Below, one piece after another: positions 9,194-16,911 of a DNA stretch of 64,000 nt; position 1 is the stretch's first letter; every line of letters starts with the position of its first letter. Origin of the DNA: an uncultured Prevotellaceae bacterium. GTDB lineage: Bacteria > Bacteroidota > Bacteroidia > Bacteroidales > Bacteroidaceae. The stretch covers positions 148,254 through 212,253 of the forward strand of contig CACXIP010000003.1 of the NCBI GenBank assembly GCA_902767775.1, in the 5' to 3' direction. The notes beneath the pieces are model-generated. The model was given only the letters and a program-made list of their open reading frames with translations, ran no database searches and was not told the origin of the DNA. Made by a program: the position numbers and the translations under genes.

Positions 9194-10391
9194 ATTCACG
9201 TGCTTTTTGTTTGTTGTTGAGATAGGTTTCCACATCCTTGTCGCCGCGCCCGCTGACGGTGAGCACCACGATATCATCGGGACGGAATGTGATATGCTGC
9301 AAGGCGGCAATGGCGTGCGCGCTCTCTATTGCCGGGATGATGCCTTCCATTCGGGTGAGTTCATAACCGGCATAGATGGCTTCGTCGTCGGTGATGGCGA
9401 GCACCTTGGTGCGACCTGCCTCTGCCATGTGTGCGTGCATAGGACCGATGCCGGGGTAGTCGAGTCCTGCCGAGATGGTGAAGGCTTCCTTGATTTGTCC
9501 GTCATCGGTCTGCATCACCAGCGTGCGTGCTCCGTGAAGGATGCCCTCTGTGCCACAATGTATGGTGGCGGCGGTGTAGTCGGTATCGATGCCGTGTCCT
9601 GCTGCCTCTGCCAGGATGATGCGCACCCGGTCGTCGTCGGCATAATGGTAGATGGTGCCTGCGGCATTGCTGCCACCACCGATACAGGCAACGAGGCAGT
9701 CGGGATAATCTCTGCCGGTCTTCTCCTTCAGCTGCCATTTGATTTCCTCGGAGATGACGCTCTGCATCCTTGCCACGATATCGGGATAAGGATGCGGTCC
9801 CATGGTGGAGCCAACGATATAGAACGTGTCCTGGGGATGGCAGCACCAGTCGCGGATGGCCTCAGAACAGGCATCGCTAAGCGTCATATTGCCTGTTGTG
9901 ACGGGATGGACAACAGCACCGAGCATTCGCATCCGCTCCACGTTGGTGTGCTGTCGCTCCACATCGGTTTTGCCCATGAATATCTCACACTGCATGTCCA
10001 TAAGGGCGCACACCGTGGCGGTAGCGACACCATGCTGACCTGCGCCTGTCTCGGCTATGATGCGCCGTTTGCCCATCTTGCGGGCGAGCAATATCTGTCC
10101 GATGGTGTTGTTGATTTTGTGTGCCCCTGTATGATTGAGGTCTTCTCTCTTCAGGTAGAGTTGGCATCCATATCGCTTGCTCATCCGTGAGGCGTAATAG
10201 AGCGGCGACGGACGTCCCACATAGTCGCGGAGCAGGGCATGGTATTCTTGTTTGAATTCCTCGCTCTCGATGATGGGGATATAACTGTTTTGCAGGTCGT
10301 GCACACACTTATAGAGTATTTCAGGCACATAAGCACCACCGAAATGGCCATAAAAGCCATTGTTGTCTACATTGTATTTCATTATTTTCAA
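9180..10391 (-). CDS. trpB: tryptophan synthase beta subunit
   Basis: A 403-residue PLP enzyme that joins indole with serine to give tryptophan. It has the Schiff-base lysine Lys92 in HTGAHKIN, the indole-tunnel region AETGAGQHGVATA, the phosphate-binding GGGSNAAG and the C-terminal SGRGDKD. It is the standard TrpB1 form that pairs with TrpA, which is encoded just upstream in the operon. The coding start is MKIMKYN; a second Met at residue 4 is possible. Its 3' end overlaps the trpE start. Confidence 0.95.
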   Translation of the reverse strand: MKIMKYNVDNNGFYGHFGGAYVPEILYKCVHDLQNSYIPIIESEEFKQEYHALLRDYVGRPSPLYYASRMSKRYGCQLYLKREDLNHTGAHKINNTIGQILLARKMGKRRIIAETGAGQHGVATATVCALMDMQCEIFMGKTDVERQHTNVERMRMLGAVVHPVTTGNMTLSDACSEAIRDWCCHPQDTFYIVGSTMGPHPYPDIVARMQSVISEEIKWQLKEKTGRDYPDCLVACIGGGSNAAGTIYHYADDDRVRIILAEAAGHGIDTDYTAATIHCGTEGILHGARTLVMQTDDGQIKEAFTISAGLDYPGIGPMHAHMAEAGRTKVLAITDDEAIYAGYELTRMEGIIPAIESAHAIAALQHITFRPDDIVVLTVSGRGDKDVETYLNNKQKAREYGNF

Positions 10392-10439
10392 GAAGTTAAA
10401 TAGTTAAAGGAGATAAGGAGTTTGGCCATATGAGTTGCA

Positions 10440-11216
10440 TCATTTGCTGAGAGCCTCTTCAAGTTGGTCGATAGCAGATTCGGGACTGCCCGTCTCATTG
10501 AGGAGCGTAACGAACTTGCTGCCGATGATGGCGCCTGCCGCATGGTCTTGAGCACTGCGAAGCGTCTGTTGGTTGGAGATGCCGAAACCTATCATGCGCG
10601 GATTGCGAAGATGCATCTCGTCGATACGCTTGAAATAATCCAGCTTGGCTTCATCAAAACTCTTCTGCGCTCCTGTGATACTTGCCGAACTGACCATATA
10701 AATGAATCCATCCGTATGGTTGTCAATCATCCGTATGCGCTCCTCTGAGGTCTCGGGGGTAATCATCATGATGACACGGAGGTCGTAGCGGTCGGCGATG
10801 GGTTTCACCACCTCAAGATAGTCCTTGAAAGGCAGGTCGGGAATGATGGTTCCTGAGACTCCTGCCTCGACGCATCTCTTGCAGAAGTTCTCGATGCCGA
10901 AATGCATCACCACATTGAGGTAGCCCATCATCACGAGTGGGATGCGCACCTTGTCTTTTATCGCCTCCAGTTGATTGAACAGCAGTTTCAATGTCATGCC
11001 ATTACGCAAAGCCACGGTGCCTGCGCTCTGTATGACGGGTCCGTCGGCCAATGGGTCGCTGAAGGGAATACCTACCTCAATCATATCTATGCCACGGTTT
11101 TGGAGGGTAAGGATAACGTCGGCTGTACCTTCCAATGTGGGGCAACCAGCACAGAAATAGATAGACAACAGTTTTCGGTCGGTGCTGTTGGCAAAAAGTT
11201 GGTTGATCTTATTCAT
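10440..11216 (-). CDS. trpA: tryptophan synthase alpha subunit
   Basis: A 258-residue TIM-barrel protein that cleaves indole-3-glycerol phosphate to indole for TrpB. The catalytic Glu and Asp are in IDMIEVGIPFSDPLADGP, the mobile loop is GVSGTIIPDLPF, and phosphate binding is by GFGISN and GAIIGSKFV. The open frame extends 38 codons upstream in low-complexity sequence; the Met of MNKINQLF gives the normal length, so I start there. It sits between trpC and trpB, with no trpF between trpC and trpA. Confidence 0.95.
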   Translation of the reverse strand: MNKINQLFANSTDRKLLSIYFCAGCPTLEGTADVILTLQNRGIDMIEVGIPFSDPLADGPVIQSAGTVALRNGMTLKLLFNQLEAIKDKVRIPLVMMGYLNVVMHFGIENFCKRCVEAGVSGTIIPDLPFKDYLEVVKPIADRYDLRVIMMITPETSEERIRMIDNHTDGFIYMVSSASITGAQKSFDEAKLDYFKRIDEMHLRNPRMIGFGISNQQTLRSAQDHAAGAIIGSKFVTLLNETGSPESAIDQLEEALSK

Positions 11217-11289
11217 AGGAGTCTTTTTATTAATGGGAATTATGGGATGAATGAAGAGAAAATGGGGATGAACGAAGGGTATGGGAAAC

Positions 11290-12099
11290 TTAGTATAACT
11301 GCATATTGCGGATGAAATCGGCCAATGCATTGCCAGGATTGGCGGTTTTCATGAAATTCTCCCCGATGAGGAAGCCATGAAACCCCATTTCCCGCAACTG
11401 ACAGACGGTTTGAGGGTTGGAGATGCCGCTCTCACTCACCTTACATGTATCGGCGGGAAGGCACTGGCAGAGTTGGAACGACGTTGTGACATCGGTGATG
11501 AATGTTCCCAAATGGCGGTTGTTGATGCCGCACATATCGGGTTCGAGAGTAGCATATTCCGTTTCGTGCTCATCGTGCATCTCAAGCAGCACCTCCAGTC
11601 CCATGCCATGGGCTTTCCTCAGCAAATCCCCACATTCCGACATGGTGAGTTCGGCTGCTATGAGCAATACGGCTGATGCACCGCATCGTCTTGCCAGCAG
11701 CAGTTGGTACTCATCGATGACAAAGTTCTTGTAGAGCACGGGCAGAGTCAGACCTGATTTGCGTGCTTCTGCCACAAAGGCATCTTCTCCGCCGAAATAG
11801 TGCTTGTCGGTGAGGATGCTCACAGCGGCGGCACCTGCTTTCTCATAACTCAGCGGCACCTCAGTGGCCTGTGCCGGTTGGTTGATCCATCCTTTAGAGG
11901 GTGAGCGTCTCTTGAACTCCGCGATGATGCCTGATTCTGATTGCATCAGCGCTTGGCGCATTGAAGGGGGTACATCGTTTTCCTCTGAGATAATCTGCGA
12001 TACTTGCCGTTCCAGGTCATGCATGGGAAGAGTCTTTTTCATGTCAGCCACTTCTATTCGCTTGTATGCAACAATTTCCTGTAAGATATCCTTTGCCAT
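11290..12099 (-). CDS. trpC: indole-3-glycerol-phosphate synthase
   Basis: A 269-residue monofunctional TrpC that closes the indole ring from carboxyphenylamino-deoxyribulose phosphate. Signature segments are EFKRRSPSKGWI, the SILTDKHYFGG strand, LYKNFVIDEYQ, GINNRHLGTF and SESGI...GFLIGENFM. The protein ends about 15 residues after the last barrel element, so there is no fused TrpF domain as in enterobacteria. The intergenic spacer to trpA is only 73 bases, which leaves no room for trpF. Confidence 0.95.
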   Translation of the reverse strand: MAKDILQEIVAYKRIEVADMKKTLPMHDLERQVSQIISEENDVPPSMRQALMQSESGIIAEFKRRSPSKGWINQPAQATEVPLSYEKAGAAAVSILTDKHYFGGEDAFVAEARKSGLTLPVLYKNFVIDEYQLLLARRCGASAVLLIAAELTMSECGDLLRKAHGMGLEVLLEMHDEHETEYATLEPDMCGINNRHLGTFITDVTTSFQLCQCLPADTCKVSESGISNPQTVCQLREMGFHGFLIGENFMKTANPGNALADFIRNMQLY

Positions 12100-12176
12100 G
12101 GTCTATTCGTTTTACTTATTCACTCAAGATTCGCATTTGCTTAACTATCAACATGCAATTAGTCTGACTTTAAGCG

Positions 12177-13181
12177 TTATGCGGCATTGACCTCGATGAA
12201 TTTTTTGAGTGTCTTCAGTGCATTTCCGCTCTCTATCGACTCGCGTGCGATTGCCACACATTCCTCGATGTCCTTATTCCCTTCGAGCACCTGGATGGCA
12301 AAGGCGGCATTGGCAATCACCACTTCTTTTTGCGCAGGCAATGCCTCATCACGGAGTATGCTGTCGAAAATCTTCATTGCATCCCCTGCCGAGCGACCGC
12401 CCATGAGCAATGCTGGGTCTGCTTGGTGGAATCCAAGGTCTGCGGGTTTGAAAATGCGCTCATATCGGTTGGTGGTGACTTTGAAATCACCCGTCAGCGA
12501 GATTTCATCATAGCCATCGATGCTGTTGACAATGCCGTAATCGATGCCGATTTTCTGATAGACATGGTTGTAGAGCCTCATCTGGTCGAGATTGGCCACT
12601 CCAAGCAACTGACATTTCGGTTGCGAGGGGTTGACAATTGGTCCGAGCAGGTTGAAGCAAGTGGGGAAAGCCAGTGCCCGGCGGATGGGACCAACAAACT
12701 TCATGGCTTTGGCGAAAAGTTGCGCATGGAGATAGACCACACCCGACTCATTGATGGAACGGTTGAGCCGGTCGATGTCGTCGGTGAAACTCACTCCATG
12801 TGCCTCGATGATGTTTGAGGCGCCGCTTACCGATGTGGCTGCGTAATTGCCGTGTTTGGCTACTTTATAGCCAGCTCCAGCCACTACGAAGCAAGAGCAT
12901 GTAGAGATGTTGAACGTGTTCTTTTGGTCGCCACCTGTACCCACGATGTCGATGTAGCGGTCGCAGTTGAGACTAACAGGAACTCCTGTTTCCAGAATGC
13001 CGTCGCGCAGTCCCAGCAACTCATCCACGGTGACGCCTCTCATCTGAAGTCCGGTGAGCAAAGCTGTGATTTGCTCCATGGGAAATTCCGATTTGGTGAT
13101 GCCGATGAGGATGTCATGTGTCTCTTCTCTTGTGAGCGACTCATGATTGAGCATGCGATGAAGAATTTCTCTCATTTCCAT
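12177..13181 (-). CDS. trpD: anthranilate phosphoribosyltransferase
   Basis: First structural gene of the operon, 334 residues. It transfers phosphoribose from PRPP to anthranilate. The glycine-rich PRPP site VGTGGDQKNTFNIST, the KHGNYA motif and the NLLGPIVNPS segment mark the family. An N-terminal helical domain (residues 1-70) precedes the alpha/beta core. The start MEMREIL is the first in-frame ATG after the attenuator; Met3 is an alternative. There is no amidotransferase fusion. Confidence 0.95.
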   Translation of the reverse strand: MEMREILHRMLNHESLTREETHDILIGITKSEFPMEQITALLTGLQMRGVTVDELLGLRDGILETGVPVSLNCDRYIDIVGTGGDQKNTFNISTCSCFVVAGAGYKVAKHGNYAATSVSGASNIIEAHGVSFTDDIDRLNRSINESGVVYLHAQLFAKAMKFVGPIRRALAFPTCFNLLGPIVNPSQPKCQLLGVANLDQMRLYNHVYQKIGIDYGIVNSIDGYDEISLTGDFKVTTNRYERIFKPADLGFHQADPALLMGGRSAGDAMKIFDSILRDEALPAQKEVVIANAAFAIQVLEGNKDIEECVAIARESIESGNALKTLKKFIEVNAA

Positions 13182-13219
13182 ATTATTGCACTTTTAAAAT
13201 GTTAATATCCGAAAAAAGG

Positions 13220-13253
13220 AAAAAGGCCTGTCGTAAGAACGGCAGGCCTTTTT
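13220..13253 (-). terminator. trp attenuator terminator
   Basis: A 15-bp inverted repeat with one wobble pair and a four-base loop. In the trp direction the RNA stem reads AAAAAGGCCUGCCGU, then UCUU, then ACGACAGGCCUUUUU, followed by CCUUUUUUC. GC-rich core plus U-run is a canonical intrinsic terminator. It lies 40 bases after the leader-peptide stop and 39 bases before trpD, where a transcription attenuator must sit. The only alternative pairing I noticed is weak: GUCGU just after the leader stop could pair with ACGAC of the 3' arm. Confidence 0.85.
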
Positions 13254-13293
13254 ATTGTGTATGTTGTCCACACGGCGATGCTGACTCACGACG

Positions 13294-13344
13294 TCATTGT
13301 CTTGAGTAGTACCACCACCATGCGAAAAACAGATTGCAACTCAT
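13294..13344 (-). CDS. trpL: trp operon leader peptide (FF-WWW-YY)
   Basis: A 16-codon reading frame, MSCNLFFAWWWYYSRQ, ending in TGA. It contains three consecutive Trp codons flanked by two Phe and two Tyr codons, far beyond chance for so short a frame. It lies about 20 bases after a promoter and just before an intrinsic terminator ahead of trpD. In known attenuators, ribosome stalling at scarce-Trp codons prevents terminator formation. The Phe and Tyr codons suggest that it may respond to general aromatic amino acid supply. It was found by reading the minus strand directly. Confidence 0.88.
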   Translation of the reverse strand: MSCNLFFAWWWYYSRQ

Positions 13345-13371
13345 TTTGATATTTGTTTGTTAATTTGTCGG

Positions 13372-13402
13372 CAAAGGTAAGCTTATTTTTTCAATCTGCA
13401 AA
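13372..13402 (-). promoter_or_regulatory. trp operon promoter
   Basis: On the minus strand, TTTG is followed after 19 bases by TACCTTTG, matching the Bacteroidetes -33/-7 promoter (TTTG, TAnnTTTG). The predicted transcript would start near 13365, about 20 bases before the leader-peptide ATG. Confidence 0.75.
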
Positions 13403-13467
13403 TATTTTCCCTATTTTTTCTTGTTTTAACAACAAATTTGTGCGGAATGAAAACATTTTGTTGTCAT

Positions 13468-16086
13468 CTATCGTTCGATTCTTATTTTTTGAGTCTTTCC
13501 ATGTACATTACGGTAAATGTACACTCCCGGATGAGCAGGTTTAGCCTGAAGTTTACGTCCTTGCAGGTCATAGTATGCCTCATGAAGCACTGATTCAGCA
13601 GAATTCGACCTGATACCTGAAGCATCATCTATCAGCGGAATAAATGACAATTTTGAAGTCACATTGGCATATACGCCGAAGGGACTGAGGATACCATCAC
13701 TGCTGAGGGGTGCAAATCCCCATTTTCCATCCTCCTGTGTGAGCACGAAGTCGCCCTTATAGAGTGGAACTGACGAGAAAGTTCCTCTCAGTACATCATT
13801 GATGGGACTGCTGTATGCCGATACCTCTCCATCGCCCTGGAAAGTGACAACTCCATTCCCCTCCACCAGCACCGGTGTGCAAGCGGGAATAGCATCTTCC
13901 AGCAAAGACAATCTGAAACAAGGTTCTGCAGCATTGAGGTCTTCTGTGAGGCTATAAGCCCTCACACCCTGTGGAACAGCCGCTTTGAAGGGAAGTATCA
14001 ACATGTGCTTTCCTTCTATCAGACAAGAGCATGATGCCTGCTGAGCTGTGAACGGGCGTATTGGGCGGAATGTCCCTGCCTGTTCATCCAGCGAGAGTAT
14101 AGTACAGATATCGCCGACAATGGCATTAGGCAAACTGCCGTCATATCCTTCTGGCAAATAGACGACCGCATTACCATTCGCCATCCGTAGCATGTCTGTG
14201 TCCGTCAAGTTGGTCACGGCCGTCATATCAAGGCTCGTGCAAGCCTCATCCGAGGTATAATCGAGGATATTGCTGTCATCTGCCACGAAATCGCCGCTGA
14301 CAGATGCCGCAAACTGCCGTCCGTTGGACAGGTAAACATCCCCGAATGTGATAGTGAGGGTCGACGACCAGTTGTTGTTGCTCATGCTCACCAATCCTCG
14401 GCATCCATCTTTCAGCGTTTTTGGCGACAAGTCGAACACCATGTTGAAATTCTGCTGACTGCTCAAGTCCAAGTCTCCATAATCGTGTGAAACCACTGCC
14501 CCTGCATTATTAATATAATATATGGTTGTCTTGGCCGAACTGTAGTTCAGGGTTGAGGTCACTTTCTTAACTTGCATCACCAATTGGTTGTAACGGTCAT
14601 CGAGTTGCACATATCCATTGTTGATGTTGGTATTGCTGCTGATAAGCGAGTTGGAATGGTCAAACTTGATGGTCTTGCCCGACATGCGATAAGAAGTGCC
14701 AAAAGCCGTTTTGGTTCGCTCCATGTCATCTATGCGGTCAAACCTTGTTGTTGTACCTTTCATCTGTGACATCTGGCGGTCTCGTGATTTCACAAAACGT
14801 AGCGTGGTCACACTTGATGCCTCTATCTCCACCTGCGGACGGCAGATGTCTTCGTCGTATGCCAGTTCTGTTTTTGCCATATTCCGTGTCCGGGTGGTGG
14901 AAACCTGTTCACCCTTCAGCGTATAAAAAGGCAAATCCACGACCAATTGACGTGCAGAGTTGGACGGGTTGAACACCACTGCCACCAGGGTGTCTCCACT
15001 GTCAGACAGATATGCAGACCCCTCAAGGGGTTGTGCGGCATCATCCTTCCACAGCGCATCGACTCTTGAGAGTCCTGTGGCATATTTAGCAAAATGCGCC
15101 ATCACATATCCTCGTTTGGTAACCACACTCTGCTGGGTGCCATTGGTTCCGTCGCCGAGCATGCCATAATAGCGTTTGGCGGCATAATGTATCCAAGCAT
15201 TGAAATCATTGAGCATACAGGTATTGATGCTGCGCGCGAAATCGAAGACATCCTTATCCCAACTGAAGTTGCGGTTGGAAGATTGATTTTCATTCCAGTT
15301 GATAAGATATTCGGTCATCCATATCTGTTTGCCCTGCTTTCCCAGTTTCTTATAGGCAGACTGAATGCCACCATATTGGTGACCGCCATAGATGTCGAAA
15401 CAAGGTAAGACCGCACTCTTGGCCAGTTCATTGGCATAGCTGTCGCTGACGGCAAGCGTTTCCGGTGCCATAATCTTGCAATTAATCTGCCTGCCATAAA
15501 GTTTAACAAATTCTGCTATTTCTGATGCCGACCATAAGCATCCTGCATAGGTAGCGGGCCAATCCGGTTCATTCTGTATGGAGATGGCATCCAATTCCAC
15601 CCCATTCTGTCTCAAGTATGTGACATAGTCATCCAGGTATTTCGCATAGTCGGCCCAGTTCTCCCGTTTCAGTTTGCCTGTGGTACCGTCGCTGTTTTTT
15701 GCATTGCTGGTGCCATTGGTTTTCCACTCCGCCGGCTGTCCCCATGGCGAGGCAAAGACAACAAGTCCCATTTGCTTGGCAAGTTTTGCAGTATGGAGAG
15801 ACTGTGACCATGAATTGCGACCGATGGGAATATATAGTCTCATGATGTTGCATCCCACTGTGCTTTGTTCACCCCATACCTTTTTGATATCGGCATCACT
15901 CATGTGTCCATATCCAAACTGAGGGCTGCATACAAAACCACCGAATCCGGTGATGCGTTGATACAACGTCTGGGGATTGATTCTCAATGAAGCCGCCTCC
16001 TGAGCCAACGCGTTCATCGACATAGACACGAATAGCATCATGGAGCACAATGTTCTCAACCAGTTTTTGAAAAGATTTGTTGTCAT
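13468..16086 (-). CDS. secreted GH30 glycoside hydrolase (xylanase-like)
   Basis: An 872-residue secreted enzyme. Residues 1-28 form a signal peptide ending NALA. The GH30 catalytic barrel starts with QRITGFGGF and spans about 30-350; the acid/base is Glu173 in SIQNEPDW and the nucleophile is Glu259 in IWMTEY. The beta-side domain follows (about 350-440). The SIQNEPD motif and overall pattern recall the subfamily that attacks glucuronoxylan, but substrate is an inference. Residues about 440-620 look like a non-catalytic beta-sandwich, possibly carbohydrate-binding, and the remainder is unassigned. It ends in a YDLQGRKL...GVYIYRNVHGK tail like two other secreted proteins here. It has its own promoter and lies upstream of, and codirectional with, trp. 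Confidence 0.85.
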   Translation of the reverse strand: MTTNLFKNWLRTLCSMMLFVSMSMNALAQEAASLRINPQTLYQRITGFGGFVCSPQFGYGHMSDADIKKVWGEQSTVGCNIMRLYIPIGRNSWSQSLHTAKLAKQMGLVVFASPWGQPAEWKTNGTSNAKNSDGTTGKLKRENWADYAKYLDDYVTYLRQNGVELDAISIQNEPDWPATYAGCLWSASEIAEFVKLYGRQINCKIMAPETLAVSDSYANELAKSAVLPCFDIYGGHQYGGIQSAYKKLGKQGKQIWMTEYLINWNENQSSNRNFSWDKDVFDFARSINTCMLNDFNAWIHYAAKRYYGMLGDGTNGTQQSVVTKRGYVMAHFAKYATGLSRVDALWKDDAAQPLEGSAYLSDSGDTLVAVVFNPSNSARQLVVDLPFYTLKGEQVSTTRTRNMAKTELAYDEDICRPQVEIEASSVTTLRFVKSRDRQMSQMKGTTTRFDRIDDMERTKTAFGTSYRMSGKTIKFDHSNSLISSNTNINNGYVQLDDRYNQLVMQVKKVTSTLNYSSAKTTIYYINNAGAVVSHDYGDLDLSSQQNFNMVFDLSPKTLKDGCRGLVSMSNNNWSSTLTITFGDVYLSNGRQFAASVSGDFVADDSNILDYTSDEACTSLDMTAVTNLTDTDMLRMANGNAVVYLPEGYDGSLPNAIVGDICTILSLDEQAGTFRPIRPFTAQQASCSCLIEGKHMLILPFKAAVPQGVRAYSLTEDLNAAEPCFRLSLLEDAIPACTPVLVEGNGVVTFQGDGEVSAYSSPINDVLRGTFSSVPLYKGDFVLTQEDGKWGFAPLSSDGILSPFGVYANVTSKLSFIPLIDDASGIRSNSAESVLHEAYYDLQGRKLQAKPAHPGVYIYRNVHGKTQKIRIER

Positions 16087-16114
16087 TGTTTTAGTGTTCG
16101 TTTGATTACGGATG

Positions 16115-16122
16115 CAAAATTA
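16115..16122 (-). promoter_or_regulatory. -7 box of the GH30 gene
   Basis: TAATTTTG on the minus strand, about 30 bases before the GH30 start. It sits in a 153-base divergent intergenic region shared with the Cys-rich protein gene, so the two promoters are back to back. I see no operator-like dyad between them. Confidence 0.6.
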
Positions 16123-16208
16123 CGAAAAAGGCGATACACTGCATTATTCTTTTGTTTCATAATACTTAAAAAACGTATCTTTATTTTCGATAATACCAAA
16201 TAATTGTT

Positions 16209-16216
16209 TATCTTTG
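16209..16216 (+). promoter_or_regulatory. -7 box of the Cys-rich protein/radical SAM operon
   Basis: TATCTTTG, followed 24 bases later by the ATG at 16240. The box lies inside an upstream extension of the reading frame, which rules out the earlier ATG at 16204 as the start. The -33 element is weak. Confidence 0.65.
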
Positions 16217-16239
16217 CTACCATCTTTAATCTTCGGAGT

Positions 16240-16902
16240 ATGGAAAGACAGGAATTACACGATGAATCCAGGAGAGACTTCCTCAAGAAGCTCATCGCCT
16301 CAGGTTTTTCATTGGCAGCAGGCTTATTTTTCGGTTCCAAGACCGCCTTGGCATCTCAAATCGCATCTGCCAGTGAGAAATGCAGTTCATCATACAACTG
16401 TTCCGGCGGCAGTGGCAACTGTGGTTCGGCGTATAATTGTACGGGACAAGGTGCCAAAGGTCAAGGCAAATGTGGTTCGGCTTACAGTTGCACAGGCGGA
16501 GGCGGCAAATGCGGTTCGGCTTACGATTGTGCCGGACAGGGTTCGCAAGGAAAAGGCAAATGTGGTTCATCGTATAGTTGCACAGGCGGAGGCGGCAAAT
16601 GCGGTTCGGCCTACGACTGCGCCGGTCAGGGCTCGGAAGGAAAAGGCAAATGTGGTTCCTCATACAGTTGCAGCGGCGGTGGCGGGAAATGTGGTTCAGC
16701 CTACGACTGTGCTGGTCAGGGTTCCGAGGGTAAGGGAAAATGCGGTTCCTCATATGAATGTGCCGGCGGAGGCGGAAAATGCGGTTCGGCCTACGACTGC
16801 GGTGGCCAGGGAGCCAATGGCAAGGGTATGTGCGGTTCCTCTTATGAATGTGCCGGTGGCGGTGGCAAATGCGGTTCCTCATACAATTGTGCAGGCAATT
16901 GA
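16240..16902 (+). CDS. Tat-leader, Cys/Gly-rich repeat protein (candidate radical-SAM substrate)
   Basis: A 220-residue protein in two parts. Residues 1-47 are a twin-arginine-type leader: SRRDFLK at 10-16 fits the S/T-R-R-x-F-L-K consensus and is followed by a hydrophobic segment and ALASQIASA. Residues 48-217 are twelve motifs C-[GS]-S-[AS]-Y-[NDSE]-C joined by linkers of alternately 6 and 10 residues (for example TGGGGK and AGQGSEGKGK), giving a 30-residue period and 24 cysteines. The radical SAM gene begins nine bases after its stop. The pairing, the leader and the invariant Cys/Tyr pattern suggest a ribosomal peptide modified in the cytoplasm and exported folded. I cannot assign it to a named family; a metal-binding or disulfide-linked envelope protein is an alternative. 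Confidence 0.8.
   Translation: MERQELHDESRRDFLKKLIASGFSLAAGLFFGSKTALASQIASASEKCSSSYNCSGGSGNCGSAYNCTGQGAKGQGKCGSAYSCTGGGGKCGSAYDCAGQGSQGKGKCGSSYSCTGGGGKCGSAYDCAGQGSEGKGKCGSSYSCSGGGGKCGSAYDCAGQGSEGKGKCGSSYECAGGGGKCGSAYDCGGQGANGKGMCGSSYECAGGGGKCGSSYNCAGN
16381..16890 (+). repeat. coding tandem repeat, 90-bp period (12 C-x5-C motifs)
   Basis: The mature part of the Cys-rich protein repeats every 30 codons, each unit holding two C-x5-C motifs. The first two motifs (CSSSYNC, CGSAYNC) and the last are slightly divergent. Synonymous codons vary among copies (TGT/TGC, TCG/TCC/TCA, TAC/TAT) while the protein pattern does not, so the repeats are old and held by selection rather than recently duplicated. 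Confidence 0.85.
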
Positions 16903-16911
16903 CCAGCAATC

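Noticed and set aside
12120-12176. trpF between trpD and trpC or elsewhere in the trp block
   Set aside because: No spacer is large enough and no second barrel is fused to TrpC or TrpD.
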